Positions 34,282-43,938 of a stretch of DNA of 64,000 nt are shown piece after piece. The notes under the pieces were generated by a model that searched no databases, was not told the origin of the DNA, and worked only from the letters and a program-made list of their open reading frames with translations. The first letter of the stretch is position 1. Every line of letters starts with the position of its first letter. Made by a program: the position numbers and the translations under genes. The stretch lies in the NCBI RefSeq assembly GCF_007828035.1, contig NZ_VITV01000007.1, positions 305,318-369,317 of the forward strand, given 5' to 3'. The stretch is from Nitrospirillum amazonense (GTDB lineage: Bacteria; Pseudomonadota; Alphaproteobacteria; Azospirillales; Azospirillaceae).

Positions 34282-34375
34282 ATATCCGTGGCCGTGCGAC
34301 GCGCATCACAGACCGGCCCCGGTCAACCAGGGGCCGGCTTAATAATCGGGGCTTCATTTTGAGCGAGGAGAGAGG

Positions 34376-34993
34376 GTGACGGATAAAGCCATGCGGGGGC
34401 CTGGACGGCCCCGGTCAGACCAGGCCCGGGACGCCATCCTGGACGCCGCCTTCCAGTTGCTGGAGGAAAACGGCCTGGAACGCTTCACCATTGAGGGAGT
34501 GGCCGCCCGTTCGGGCACGGCGAAGACGACCATCTACCGCTGGTGGCCGGGCAAGGGCGCCCTGGCCATGGAGGCGCTGCTGGCCCATGCGGAGCTGACG
34601 GTGCCCATTCCGCACACGGCGTCGGCCGTGTCCGACTTGCGCACCGTGCTGGACGGCATCGCCCGCAGCTTCGCCGGCGCCACCGGCCGGGTGGTGGCCA
34701 GCATCGTGCTGGCGGGGCAGAACGACCCGCCGACGCTGAAGGTCTATCATGAGAAGGTGGTGGAACCTCGGCGCCAGCGCCTGCGCGACATCATCGAGCG
34801 GGGCAAGCGCAATGGGGAGTTCCGCCCCGACCTGCACGTGGAAACCTTGGTGGAGGCGATGTACGGCGCCCTCTATACGCGCCTGCTGATCCGTTTCAGC
34901 CCGCTGGACGAGCCGGGGTGGATGGACCGGCACATCAACCAGCTGCTGGAAGGCGCCCTGCCCCGGCCGCTGTGCGGCCAGGCGGCCAAATAA
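34376..34993 (+). CDS. TetR-family repressor of the efflux operon
   Basis: 205 residues. The N-terminal HTH is ARDAILDAAFQLLEENGLERFTIEGVAARSGTAKTTIYRWW. The C-terminal ligand domain resembles TetR_C families of the AcrR/RutR kind (FSPLDEPGWMDRHINQLLEG). The start is GTG at 34376, behind a GAGGAGAGAGG stretch. It is divergent from emrAB and should bind the dyad at 34262 to repress both units until a drug binds. The ligand is unknown. Confidence 0.92.
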   Translation: MTDKAMRGPGRPRSDQARDAILDAAFQLLEENGLERFTIEGVAARSGTAKTTIYRWWPGKGALAMEALLAHAELTVPIPHTASAVSDLRTVLDGIARSFAGATGRVVASIVLAGQNDPPTLKVYHEKVVEPRRQRLRDIIERGKRNGEFRPDLHVETLVEAMYGALYTRLLIRFSPLDEPGWMDRHINQLLEGALPRPLCGQAAK

Positions 34994-35030
34994 AAAAAGG
35001 GCCCGGGAGTCGGGGGACTCCCGGGCCTTA
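34992..35030 (+). terminator. Strong Rho-independent terminator after tetR
   Basis: GGCCCGGGAGTC (35000-35011) pairs with GACTCCCGGGCC (35016-35027), loop GGGG. A run of A precedes it and TTA follows, so it may work in both directions. Confidence 0.8.
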
Positions 35031-35066
35031 TCCATATCTTTCGGAACTTGGGTCTTTTGGAACCTA

Positions 35067-35113
35067 GAGCAGATCGCCCAAAGGTGGAATCACCTTTGGG
35101 CGTGAAGCTGCTC
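35067..35113. repeat. 47-base palindromic element, REP-like
   Basis: Outer arms GAGCAG/CTGCTC enclose inner arms CGCCCAAAGGTG (35075-35086) and CACCTTTGGGCG (35091-35102) with a GAAT loop. It lies between the tetR terminator and the end of the next gene. The form is like short palindromes dispersed in other alphaproteobacterial genomes. No second copy was seen in this window. Confidence 0.6.
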
Positions 35114-35172
35114 GCAGACAGACTCAGCGAGAGCCGCTGCGTCTGGTTTTACGCAACCGGCTCTTGCCGGCC

Positions 35173-35964
35173 TTAGGCGGCCAGCGCCGTGGGTTTGCTT
35201 TGCATGGCGATGGCCGGGTGGCGGCCCCGCCCCTTGGCCTGGTCGCGCAAAGCCACCAGGGCGCGGGCCCAGTCGCCCAGTTCATCCCCCCGGGCGGCGG
35301 CGGCCATGACGGCGCGCAAATCGTCGTTTCCGGCCCCGGCCCAGCGGGCCAAGGGGCGGCGCAGCAGCGCCAGCAGGAACAGGGCGCTCATCATCATGGC
35401 AGCGGCCGTACCCAGCACGCCACCCCAGGCCGTCAGGCGGATGGTGCGCGCCTGCAGGCGGCCGGCGTCGGCCGCCAAGCCGTCCAGGACCTGGCCCTGG
35501 GTCTCGATGAAGGCCCGGGCCAGGCCGGCGGCCTGGGCGTCCAGCGGGCCCACGGTGGTGCGCAGGCGGGTCAAGGCACCGGCCTCGTCACCGCCGCGCA
35601 CGGCCGTCACCATGGCCGTCATTTCCGTCAGGGCCTGGGCCTGCGGCGCCAGGAAGGCCGCGTCGGCGGCCCGGTCGCGCAGGCCGGCGACCAGCAGCCC
35701 CATCTCCGTCAGCCGCGCGGATGCGCGCTCGACAAAGGTACCGCGATCGGCCGCCGGTTCCAGCAGGGTGTTCAGCGCGTCGCGCTGCACGGCGCGGCTG
35801 ATGGCCCGCACGTCCGTGGCCTGCACCAGCGTGGTCCGCGCCTGGTCCAGCGACTGGGCAACCCGCGCCACCCGGTCCTGGCCCACCTGGCCAGCGGCCA
35901 CCAGCACGCCGCCCAGGGCGGCAACACCAATGACAGGCAACAAAAACTGGACCTTCACGCGCAT
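35173..35964 (-). CDS. Chemoreceptor-like sensor that ends after HAMP, with no signalling domain
   Basis: 263 residues. N-terminal span FLLPVIGVAALGGVLVAAG, a helical periplasmic domain of about 150 residues like the four-helix MCP sensor, a second span GGVLGTAAAMMMSALFLLALL, then a HAMP-like segment (RRPLARW...GDELGDWARALVALRDQAK). It stops 15 residues later, with no kinase, cyclase or MCP domain. Either it is a truncated receptor or it acts through a partner protein. The start is ATG at 35964. It stands alone. Confidence 0.7.
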   Translation of the reverse strand: MRVKVQFLLPVIGVAALGGVLVAAGQVGQDRVARVAQSLDQARTTLVQATDVRAISRAVQRDALNTLLEPAADRGTFVERASARLTEMGLLVAGLRDRAADAAFLAPQAQALTEMTAMVTAVRGGDEAGALTRLRTTVGPLDAQAAGLARAFIETQGQVLDGLAADAGRLQARTIRLTAWGGVLGTAAAMMMSALFLLALLRRPLARWAGAGNDDLRAVMAAAARGDELGDWARALVALRDQAKGRGRHPAIAMQSKPTALAA

Positions 35965-36463
35965 CTCTCAAATCCCCCGGATCGTTTCAAGGTCCCGCAG
36001 GCGCGACGCCTCGGGACAACCCACCTCGCTTGCTGGAAATTCGACTGATGGCATCACCGTGATTCCACCAGCCCCTCCTACAACCATGAGCACAATGCAT
36101 CCTGACCGGCGGGTCAATCAGTATTGGACGCACATAACCGAATGGTCAGATGATATTGTAGATGAGATGGGATGGCGAGTACGGGCGGGCGCCCATTCGC
36201 GATGCAACATTTACAGGAAATCCCGCATCATCAGCGTGGCCGACAGTAGTTAACATACCGTTAAATACTTAGCCGTCCGCTGGGCGCCGGCGGCCCTGGC
36301 GGCGGCGGCGCACCTGTGGCATCGGCGCCGCAGCAGGCCAGCCATCCGCCGGACGCCGGTGCCCAACCCTTTCCCCTCCGCACCAGGGAAGTGATATGGT
36401 CCGCGCCGATTGATGGGTGCCGACCAAAGCCCAACCAAAGCATTGATGGGGACCGTAAGGCCG
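35965..36463. other. Intergenic region upstream of hpnA
   Basis: About 500 bases without a supportable gene, more AT-rich in 36080-36260 than the surroundings. It should contain divergent promoters for the receptor-like gene and the hpnABCDE-shc run. No promoter could be fixed by eye. Confidence 0.5.
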
Positions 36464-37465
36464 ATGGCCGATAAGCAGCGACTGTTCATCACCGGGGCGA
36501 CGGGATTCGTCGGCGCGGCCGTGGCCCGTGTGGCCTTGGCGCGTGGGCACGACGTCACCGTGCTGAAGCGCGCCGCGACGCCACCGACCAACCTGGCCGG
36601 CCTGGACGTGCGGGTGGTGGAAGGCGACCTGAACGACCCGGACAGCCTGACGCGCGGCATGGACGGGGCGGACGCCCTGCTGCATGTGGCGGCCGACTAC
36701 CGCCTCTGGGCGCCCAACCCGGAAGAGATCGTCCAGAACAACCTGCGCGGCACCCGCGCCATCATGGAACTGGCGGTGCGCCACCGCCTGAAGCGCGTGG
36801 TCTACACCAGCAGCGTGGCCGTGCTGGCCCCCCGCACCGATGGCGTCGCGGTGGACGAACGCGCGGTGATGGCCCCGGACGCCGCCATCGGCGCCTATAA
36901 ACGCAGCAAGATCCTGGCGGAACAGGCGGTGCTGGACATGGTGGCCAAGGATGGCCTGCCGGCCGTCATTGTCAATCCGTCCACCCCCATCGGCCCCCGT
37001 GACCTGCGCCCCACCCCTACCGGCCGCATCATCGTCGAGGCCGCGACCGGCAAGATGCCGGCCTTCGTCGACACCGGCCTGAACCTGGTGCATGTGGACG
37101 ACGTGGCCGAGGGCCATCTGCTGGCCTTCGAGAAGGGCCGGGTGGGCGAACGCTACATCCTGGGCGGCCAGGACGTCTCCTTGCAGCAAATGCTGGCTGA
37201 CATCGCCCGGCTGGTGGGCCGCAAACCGCCCACGGTGGCGGTGCCGCGCGGCCTGATCCTGCCCATCGCCGTGGTGGCGGAAGCGGTGGCCAAGGTGACC
37301 AAGCGCGAGCCCTTCGTAACCGTGGACGGCCTGCGTATGTCCAAATACCGCATGTTCTTTTCCTCGGCCAAGGCCGAGGCCGAGTTGGGCTATACCGCCC
37401 GGCCCTACGGCCAGGCCCTGGCCGACGCCCTCACCTGGTTCAAGACCGCGGGGTACCTTGCATGA
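36464..37465 (+). CDS. hpnA: Hopanoid-associated sugar epimerase HpnA
   Basis: 333 residues, an extended short-chain dehydrogenase. The NAD(P) site is FITGATGFVGAAVARVAL, and the active site has YTSSVAVLAP and a YKRSK catalytic motif. HpnA is regularly the first gene of hopanoid clusters; its exact reaction is not settled. ATG at 36464 has a TAAGG site and matches the family N-terminus; the frame is open to 36410. Its stop overlaps the hpnB start by 4 bases, so it leads a coupled operon. Confidence 0.95.
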   Translation: MADKQRLFITGATGFVGAAVARVALARGHDVTVLKRAATPPTNLAGLDVRVVEGDLNDPDSLTRGMDGADALLHVAADYRLWAPNPEEIVQNNLRGTRAIMELAVRHRLKRVVYTSSVAVLAPRTDGVAVDERAVMAPDAAIGAYKRSKILAEQAVLDMVAKDGLPAVIVNPSTPIGPRDLRPTPTGRIIVEAATGKMPAFVDTGLNLVHVDDVAEGHLLAFEKGRVGERYILGGQDVSLQQMLADIARLVGRKPPTVAVPRGLILPIAVVAEAVAKVTKREPFVTVDGLRMSKYRMFFSSAKAEAELGYTARPYGQALADALTWFKTAGYLA

Positions 37466-38712
37466 GCCTGATCTTCCTCATTGGCCTCATCAGCCTGGCG
37501 ATCTGGGTGGTCCTCGTCTTCGCCCGCGGCCTGTTCTGGCTGGGGCTGGAACGGGACGACATGGCGGTGGTGCCGGCCAACAGGCCGGGGGATCTGCCCA
37601 GCGGCCCAGCTCATGGCCATGGCGGGCTGGAGGGCGGCTGGCCCTCCGTCACCGCCATCATCCCCGCCCGCAACGAGGCTGACGGCATCGCCCAGGTGAT
37701 CGCGTCCCTGGGCGCGCAGGATTACCCCGGCGCCCTGAACATCGTGCTGGTCGACGACGGCAGCGACGACGGCACCGCCGACCTGGCCCGTCACGCGGCG
37801 GAAACGTCCGGGTCCACCGCCACGCTCACCGTTCTGACCGGGGCGGACCTGGCGCCGGGCTGGACGGGCAAGCTGTGGGCCGTGCGCCAGGGCATCGCGC
37901 ATGCGCAGGAAGGCGACTTCCCGCCCGATTACCTGTGGCTGACCGACGCCGACATCGCCTACGCCCCCGACACGCTGACCCGCCTGGTCACCCGCGCCCA
38001 GACGGAAAACCGCGTGCTGGTCAGCCTGATGGCCAAGCTGCGCTGCCAAAGCTGGGCGGAAAGGGCCTTCATCCCCGCCTTCATCTACTTCTTCCAGATG
38101 CTGTACCCCTTCGGCCGGGTGAACGACAGCGGATCCACCGTGGCGGCGGCGGCCGGCGGCTGCATGCTGGTGGACCGCCAGGCCCTGGCGCGCGCGGGCG
38201 GCATCGACAGCATCCGCGACGCCCTGATCGACGATTGCGCCCTGGGCCGCCGCCTGAAGACGCAAGGCTCCATCTGGCTGGGCCTCAGCGACCGCGCCGT
38301 CAGCCTGCGCGCCTATGACAAGGTGGACGACATCCGCCGCATGGTCATCCGCAGCGCCTACGCGCAGCTGAACTATTCCCCGGCGCTGCTGGCGGGTACC
38401 GTGCTGGGCATGCTGCTGACCTATGTGGCGCCCGTGCTGCTGGCCCTGTTCAACCGGGAGGCGGCGGGCATCTTCGGCGCGCTCGCCGTCGGCCTCATGC
38501 TGGCCAGCTTCGCCCCCATCCAGGTGTTCTATCGCCTGTCGCCTATGCGGGCCGTCACCTTGCCGCTGATCGGCATCGTCTATACCGTGTGGACCGTGGA
38601 CAGCGCGGTCCAGCATTGGCTGGGCCGTGGCGGCATGTGGAAAGGGCGCGCCCAGGCCCAGCACGTGCATCCGGTGCACTCATCAGGTCAGAACGGAACC
38701 ACCGCGCCATGA
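37462..38712 (+). CDS. hpnB: Hopene-associated glycosyltransferase HpnB
   Basis: 416 residues. N-terminal span (LIFLIGLISLAIWVVLVFARGLFWLG), then a GT2 domain: VTAIIPARNEADGIAQVIASLGAQDYPG, the LVDDGSDDGTADLA nucleotide site and a WLTDADIAYAPDTL metal site. C-terminal spans (LLAGTVLGMLLTYVAPVLLALF and others). It is found in hopanoid gene clusters but its sugar product is not firmly known. ATGA overlaps with hpnA and hpnC show tight coupling. Confidence 0.95.
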   Translation: MSLIFLIGLISLAIWVVLVFARGLFWLGLERDDMAVVPANRPGDLPSGPAHGHGGLEGGWPSVTAIIPARNEADGIAQVIASLGAQDYPGALNIVLVDDGSDDGTADLARHAAETSGSTATLTVLTGADLAPGWTGKLWAVRQGIAHAQEGDFPPDYLWLTDADIAYAPDTLTRLVTRAQTENRVLVSLMAKLRCQSWAERAFIPAFIYFFQMLYPFGRVNDSGSTVAAAAGGCMLVDRQALARAGGIDSIRDALIDDCALGRRLKTQGSIWLGLSDRAVSLRAYDKVDDIRRMVIRSAYAQLNYSPALLAGTVLGMLLTYVAPVLLALFNREAAGIFGALAVGLMLASFAPIQVFYRLSPMRAVTLPLIGIVYTVWTVDSAVQHWLGRGGMWKGRAQAQHVHPVHSSGQNGTTAP

Positions 38713-39587
38713 CGGCAGCCAACCACCGCACCGGCAAGGGTCACAAGGACGAGAACTTCCCCGTCGCCTCGCTGATCATCCGCCGGGACGCCCGGGCGCC
38801 GGTGATGGCCTATTACGCCTTCGCGCGCGTGGCCGACGACGTCTCGGACAGCCCCATCCTGGCGCCGGATATGAAGCTGAAGCTGCTGGACGCCATGGGC
38901 GCCAGCCTGCGCGGCGAGCGGGAGAACGAGCCGGAGGCCGTGGCCTTGCGCGAGGTCTTGCGCGAGCGGGGCCTGTCCGACCAGCACGCCCACGACCTGC
39001 TGACTGCCTTCCGCCGCGACGTCACCCAGCTGCGCTACACCGACTGGGACGACCTGATGGACTATTGCCGGTATTCCGCCATGCCGGTGGGCCGCTACGT
39101 CCTGGACGTCCATGGGGAGAGCCGCGACACATGGCCGGCGTCGGACGCCTTGTGCGCCGCCCTGCAGGTCATCAACCACCTGCAGGACTGCGGCAAGGAC
39201 AAGCGCGCGCTGGACCGCGTCTATATCCCCCTGCCCCTGCTGATTGCAGGCGACCTGACGCCCGACGCGCTGCTGGAGCCGGCGGCGCCACCGGCCTTGA
39301 TGGACATCATCCATCATCTGGCCAAGCGCACCGACGCCCTGCTGGACCAGGCGGAGCCGCTGGCCGCCCAGGTGAAGGATCTGCGGCTGGCCATCGAGGT
39401 CGCCATCATCCAGCGCCTGGCCCGCCGCCTGGTGCGCCTGCTGCTGATCCGCGACCCGCTGTCGGACCGGGTGCACCTGACCAAGATGGAAACGCTGTGC
39501 ACCGCCGCCGGCGCCGCCCTGTCCACCCTGTGGCAGCGCATGACCGGCGGCGGCACCCGCGCCGTGCCGGCGGGGAAAAAGCCATGA
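38709..39587 (+). CDS. hpnC: Hydroxysqualene synthase HpnC
   Basis: 292 residues of the trans-isoprenyl diphosphate synthase (squalene/phytoene synthase) fold. Asp-rich motifs: YYAFARVADDVSDS near residue 45 and NHLQDCGKDKRALDRVYIP near 160. With HpnD and HpnE it makes squalene from two farnesyl diphosphates; HpnC converts presqualene diphosphate to hydroxysqualene. The start is the ATG overlapping the hpnB stop. Its stop overlaps the hpnD start the same way. Confidence 0.95.
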   Translation: MTAANHRTGKGHKDENFPVASLIIRRDARAPVMAYYAFARVADDVSDSPILAPDMKLKLLDAMGASLRGERENEPEAVALREVLRERGLSDQHAHDLLTAFRRDVTQLRYTDWDDLMDYCRYSAMPVGRYVLDVHGESRDTWPASDALCAALQVINHLQDCGKDKRALDRVYIPLPLLIAGDLTPDALLEPAAPPALMDIIHHLAKRTDALLDQAEPLAAQVKDLRLAIEVAIIQRLARRLVRLLLIRDPLSDRVHLTKMETLCTAAGAALSTLWQRMTGGGTRAVPAGKKP

Positions 39588-40465
39588 GCCTGGCCGCCGA
39601 GATGACCGAGACCAATCCCAATATCCCGGGCCAGAACGAGACCGCCGCCAAGTCGGCCAGCGGCAGCTCGTTCTACACCGCCATGCGCGTCCTGCCCCCG
39701 GCGGAACGCGACGCCATGTTCCATATCTACGCCTTCTGCCGCGCGGTGGACGACATCGCCGACGGCGACGACCCGACCATCGCCGCCACCAAGGCGGCGC
39801 GGCGCGAGGCGCTGGACGCGTGGCGGCAGGACATCGCCGCCGTGTGCGAGGGCAAGGGGCCCGCCAAGCTGGCCGGCCTGCAGGCCGCCACCCGGCGCTT
39901 CGGCCTGCGCCATGACGATTTCATCGCCGTCATCGACGGCATGCAGATGGATCTGGACGCCGACATCCAGGCGCCGGACATGGCCACCCTGGATCTGTAC
40001 TGCGACCGGGTGGCCAGCGCCGTGGGCCGCCTGTCCGTCCGCGTCTTCGGCATGCCGGAGGACAGCGGCATCGCCCTGTCCCACCATCTGGGCCGCGCGC
40101 TGCAGCTGACCAACGTGCTGCGCGACGTGGACGAGGATGCGGCGATCAACCGGCTGTACCTGCCGGCCGAGCTGCTGCGCAAGCACGGCATCACCGCCAC
40201 CGACCCCAACACCGTGGTGGCCGACCCGCGCGTCGATGGCGTGGCGCGCGACCTGGCGGTGCGGGCCGCCGAGCATTTCCGCGAGGCCGACCGCCTGCTG
40301 GCGGCCGCCCCCCGCCGCGCCGCCCGGGCCCCGCGCCTGATGCGGGACGTCTACAAGGTGTACCTGGACCGGCTGCTGGTGCGCGGCTGGGCCGGGCCCC
40401 GCCCCAAGGTCCGCATCGCCAAGCCCCACCTGCTGTGGATCGTGCTGAAGGCCTTCCTGTTCTGA
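39584..40465 (+). CDS. hpnD: Presqualene diphosphate synthase HpnD
   Basis: 293 residues, squalene/phytoene synthase fold. First Asp motif HIYAFCRAVDDIADG, second LTNVLRDVDEDAAINRLYLPAELL. It condenses two farnesyl diphosphates to presqualene diphosphate, the first committed step. ATG at 39584 overlaps hpnC; a second ATG at 39602 is possible, since the first 30 residues are a loose tail before SSFYTAMRVLP. It shares its last base with hpnE (TGATG). Confidence 0.95.
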   Translation: MSLAAEMTETNPNIPGQNETAAKSASGSSFYTAMRVLPPAERDAMFHIYAFCRAVDDIADGDDPTIAATKAARREALDAWRQDIAAVCEGKGPAKLAGLQAATRRFGLRHDDFIAVIDGMQMDLDADIQAPDMATLDLYCDRVASAVGRLSVRVFGMPEDSGIALSHHLGRALQLTNVLRDVDEDAAINRLYLPAELLRKHGITATDPNTVVADPRVDGVARDLAVRAAEHFREADRLLAAAPRRAARAPRLMRDVYKVYLDRLLVRGWAGPRPKVRIAKPHLLWIVLKAFLF

Positions 40466-41754
40466 TGACCACCCCTGTTCCTTCCCCCGGGGCCGCTTCC
40501 CCCGGGCCGACCGTGCACGTCGTCGGCGCCGGCCTGGCCGGCCTGGCTGCCGCCGTGCGCCTGACCCAGGCCGGGCGCCGCGTGCGCCTGTATGAAGCGG
40601 CGGCCCAGGCCGGCGGCCGTTGCCGCTCGTATGACGAGCCCAACCTGGGCATCCGCATCGACAACGGCAGCCACCTGATGGTCAGCGGCAATCACGCCGC
40701 CATGGCCTATTTGCGCGCCACGCACGGCCCGGGCCGGGAACCGGCACTGGAAAAGGTGGAATACCGGTTCTGGGACGGGGCCACCGGCCGGCGCTGGCAG
40801 GTGCGGCCCAACGACGGCAAGCTGCCGTGGTGGGCCCTGGTGCCCTCGCGCCGCGTGCCGGGAACCAAGGCCAGCGACTACCTGGCCGGGTGGAAGCTGA
40901 TGCGGGCCGACCCGCTGGCCCCCATCGGGGAGGTGCTGGCCTGTTCCGGCCCCGCCTGGGATACCTTCTTCCGGCCGGTCCTGCTGGCGGCCCTCAATAC
41001 CGAGCCGGAGCAGTCGGCCGCGGGCCTGGCCGGCGCCATCATCCGCGAGACGCTGGCCCAGGGCGGTGCGGCCTATCAACCCCTGCTGGCCAGCGGCGGC
41101 CTGTCGCCCGTCTTCGTCGACCCGGCACTGGAGTGGCTGGCGGCGCAGGGGGCGGAGATCGTGTGGCGCCGCCGCCTGCGCGCCCTCACCCGTGTGGACC
41201 AGTTGGTCACCGCTCTTGATTTCGGCACCGAAACGATTGAGCTGAAGCCAGAGGATCGGGTGGTGCTGGCGGTGCCGGCCTGGGTGGCGGCCGATCTGCT
41301 GCCCGGCCTGACGACGCCGACGGAACACCGCTCCATCCTGAACGTTCATTTCCGCCTGGACCGGCCGGCGGGCATGCCCCGGATGACGGGCATGATCAAC
41401 ACCGTGGGCGAATGGGCCTTCGCCTATGACGACCATGTGTCCGTCACGGTCAGCGGTGCCGACCGCCTGATGGAGTCGGACCGGGAAGAGACCGCGCGCG
41501 CCATTTGGGGTGAGATCGCCGCCCTCGCCAACCTCGATCCCACCACACCGCTGCCTCCGTGGCAGGTGGTGAAGGAGAAACGGGCCACCTTTGCCGCACT
41601 GCCAGAACAGGCAAAGCGTCGCCCGAATGCAACGGCGGCCGGAAAAAACCTTGCGCTGGCAGGGGATTGGACCGCTACCGGATTGCCATCCACCATCGAA
41701 GGCGCCATACGTTCAGGATTCACTGCTGCGGATGCGATCCTGACCGCACGGTGA
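40465..41754 (+). CDS. hpnE: Hydroxysqualene dehydroxylase HpnE
   Basis: 429 residues, an FAD-dependent amine-oxidase-like protein. Dinucleotide site VHVVGAGLAGLAAAVRLTQAGRRVRLYEA, then GGRCRSYDE, and the C-terminal FAD motif LALAGDWTATGLPSTIEGAIRSGFTAAD. It reduces hydroxysqualene to squalene. ATG at 40465 starts inside the hpnD stop codon. It is followed by a 115-base gap holding a small hairpin before shc. Confidence 0.95.
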   Translation: MTTPVPSPGAASPGPTVHVVGAGLAGLAAAVRLTQAGRRVRLYEAAAQAGGRCRSYDEPNLGIRIDNGSHLMVSGNHAAMAYLRATHGPGREPALEKVEYRFWDGATGRRWQVRPNDGKLPWWALVPSRRVPGTKASDYLAGWKLMRADPLAPIGEVLACSGPAWDTFFRPVLLAALNTEPEQSAAGLAGAIIRETLAQGGAAYQPLLASGGLSPVFVDPALEWLAAQGAEIVWRRRLRALTRVDQLVTALDFGTETIELKPEDRVVLAVPAWVAADLLPGLTTPTEHRSILNVHFRLDRPAGMPRMTGMINTVGEWAFAYDDHVSVTVSGADRLMESDREETARAIWGEIAALANLDPTTPLPPWQVVKEKRATFAALPEQAKRRPNATAAGKNLALAGDWTATGLPSTIEGAIRSGFTAADAILTAR

Positions 41755-41786
41755 GCCGCCTGAGCATTTCAGGCATGAGGTTGAGG

Positions 41787-41802
41787 TGTGCGCTGGCGCA
41801 CA
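41787..41802 (+). other. Hairpin in the hpnE-shc gap
   Basis: TGTGCGC (41787-41793) pairs with GCGCACA (41796-41802) around TG. There is no U-run. It may be a processing or attenuation stem ahead of shc. Confidence 0.4.
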
Positions 41803-41869
41803 GCCCGGCTTGGCGTTTGTTGAATCATCCCGCTTCAGGTTAAGTCGCGTTTGTAGAGGTCGCTTGGTC

Positions 41870-43873
41870 ATGGATGTTCGTATGGAAGCCGATTTCGTCG
41901 GCACCGGCGCCGCTTCGGCCCGCGTCAACGAAGGGGTGCTGCAGCAGTCGATAGACCGCGCGGCCCGCGTCCTGATGGACCGCCAGGCGGCCGATGGCCA
42001 CTGGGTGTTCGACCTGGAGGCGGACGCCACCATTCCCGCCGAATACATCCTGCTGAAGCATCACCTGGGTGAGGAGCCGGATCCGGAGATCGCGCGCCGC
42101 ATCGGCAACTACCTGCGCCGCATCCAGGGCAGCCATGGCGGCTGGCCCCTGTTCCACAACGGCGCGTTCAACATCAGCGCCAGCGTGAAGGCCTACTTCG
42201 CACTGAAGGCCATCGGCGACGACATCGACGCCCCGCACATGGCCCGCGCCCGCCAGGCCATCCGCGACAACGGCGGGGCGGCGGCCAGCAACGTCTTCAC
42301 CCGCATCATGCTGGCGCAGTTCGGCGCCGTGCCGTGGACCGCCGTGCCGGTGATGCCGGTGGAAATCATGCTGCTGCCCAAGTGGTTTCCCTTCCACCTG
42401 ACCAAGATCAGCTATTGGGCGCGCACCGTCATCGTGCCGCTGCTGATCCTGATGGCGCTGAAGTCCAAGGCCAAGAACCCGCGCAACCTGCGCATCGATG
42501 AGCTGTTCCTGGTGCCGGCCGACCAGGTGAAGTCCTGGCCCAAGGCGCCGCACGTCAAGAAGCCCTGGGGCGAAATCTTCGGCGTCGTCGATCGCGTGCT
42601 GCGCGTGGTCCAGCCCTACTTCCCCAAGAAGAGCCGCGACAAGGCCATCGAGAAGGCGGTGGCCTTCGTGCGGGAGCGCCTGAATGGCGAGGATGGCCTG
42701 GGCGCCATCTACCCCGCCATGGCCAACACCGTCATGATGTTCGACCTGCTGGGCTGGTCGCCCAAGCATCCTGAGGTCGCGACCGCCCGTTACGCCATCG
42801 AGAAGCTGCTGGTGATCGACGAGGCGCGGGATGAGGCCTTCTGCCAGCCCTGTGTCAGCCCCGTGTGGGACACCAGCCTGCTGTGCCATGCCATGCTGGA
42901 AGTGGGCACCGACGAGGCGCTGGCCCGCACCGGCCAGGCCCTGGAATGGCTGAAAGGTGAGCAGGTGCTGGACGTGAAGGGCGACTGGGCCGACCAGCGC
43001 CCGAACGTCCGCCCCGGCGGCTGGGCCTTCCAGTACGGCAACGACCATTACCCCGACCTGGACGACACCGCCGTGGTGGTGATGGCCTTCAACCGTGCCC
43101 AGCCGCAGCTGGCCGCGGCCGGCCTGCCCGCCGACTACGACATGACGGTGGCGCGCGGCGCCGAATGGGTGGAAGGCCTGCAGAGCCGCAACGGCGGCTG
43201 GGGGGCGTTCGACGCCGACAACACCCACTACTACCTGAACTACATCCCCTTCTCCGACCATGGCGCCCTGCTGGACCCGCCCACCTCCGACGTCACCGGC
43301 CGCTGCCTGGGCATGATGGCCCAGCTGGGCGCCGACAAGGACGGCAAGGCCATGCGGGAAGGCGTCGACTACCTGCTGAAAGAGCAGGAGAAGGACGGCA
43401 GCTGGTTCGGCCGCTGGGGCGTCAATTACATCTATGGCACCTGGTCGGCCCTGAACGGCCTGAACGCCGCCGGCCTGCCGCCCGACCATCCCGCCATGAA
43501 GCGGGCCGTGGACTGGCTGGTGCAGATCCAGAACCCCGATGGCGGCTGGGGGGAGGATTGCGAGAGCTATGCCCTGGATTACAGCGGCTACCAGCCCTTC
43601 CCCTCCACCGCCTCGCAGACCGCGTGGGCCCTGCTGGGCCTGATGGCGGCCGGTGCCGTGGAGCATCCGGCCGTTGCGCGCGGCATTGACTGGCTGACGC
43701 GCAACCAGGGCGAGGATGGCCTGTGGAAGGAAGAGTATTACAGCGGCGGCGGCTTCCCCCGTATCTTCTACCTGCGCTACCACGGCTATTCGAAGTACTT
43801 CCCCCTGTGGGCCATGGCGCGCTACCGCAACCTGTCCAACAGCAACAGCAAGCTGGTCAGCGTCGGCCTTTGA
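41870..43873 (+). CDS. shc: Squalene-hopene cyclase (HpnF)
   Basis: 667 residues. The catalytic DXDD motif is DLDDTAVV at residues 396-399. QW repeats are visible, such as QGSHGGWPLF, QSRNGGWGAF, QEKDGSWFGRWG, QNPDGGWGEDCESY and QGEDGLWKEEYY. It folds squalene into hopene/hopanol, the hopanoid core, at the inner membrane. ATG at 41870 was chosen over the upstream open frame because family sequence begins there. A strong terminator follows 65 bases after the stop, closing the hpnABCDE-shc run. Confidence 0.97.
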   Translation: MDVRMEADFVGTGAASARVNEGVLQQSIDRAARVLMDRQAADGHWVFDLEADATIPAEYILLKHHLGEEPDPEIARRIGNYLRRIQGSHGGWPLFHNGAFNISASVKAYFALKAIGDDIDAPHMARARQAIRDNGGAAASNVFTRIMLAQFGAVPWTAVPVMPVEIMLLPKWFPFHLTKISYWARTVIVPLLILMALKSKAKNPRNLRIDELFLVPADQVKSWPKAPHVKKPWGEIFGVVDRVLRVVQPYFPKKSRDKAIEKAVAFVRERLNGEDGLGAIYPAMANTVMMFDLLGWSPKHPEVATARYAIEKLLVIDEARDEAFCQPCVSPVWDTSLLCHAMLEVGTDEALARTGQALEWLKGEQVLDVKGDWADQRPNVRPGGWAFQYGNDHYPDLDDTAVVVMAFNRAQPQLAAAGLPADYDMTVARGAEWVEGLQSRNGGWGAFDADNTHYYLNYIPFSDHGALLDPPTSDVTGRCLGMMAQLGADKDGKAMREGVDYLLKEQEKDGSWFGRWGVNYIYGTWSALNGLNAAGLPPDHPAMKRAVDWLVQIQNPDGGWGEDCESYALDYSGYQPFPSTASQTAWALLGLMAAGAVEHPAVARGIDWLTRNQGEDGLWKEEYYSGGGFPRIFYLRYHGYSKYFPLWAMARYRNLSNSNSKLVSVGL

Positions 43874-43938
43874 CGAAAAGGACGCCTGTAAAAGGCCCTT
43901 TTTAAAACTGTAAATCGCCGCGACTGCGGGTAATAAAG

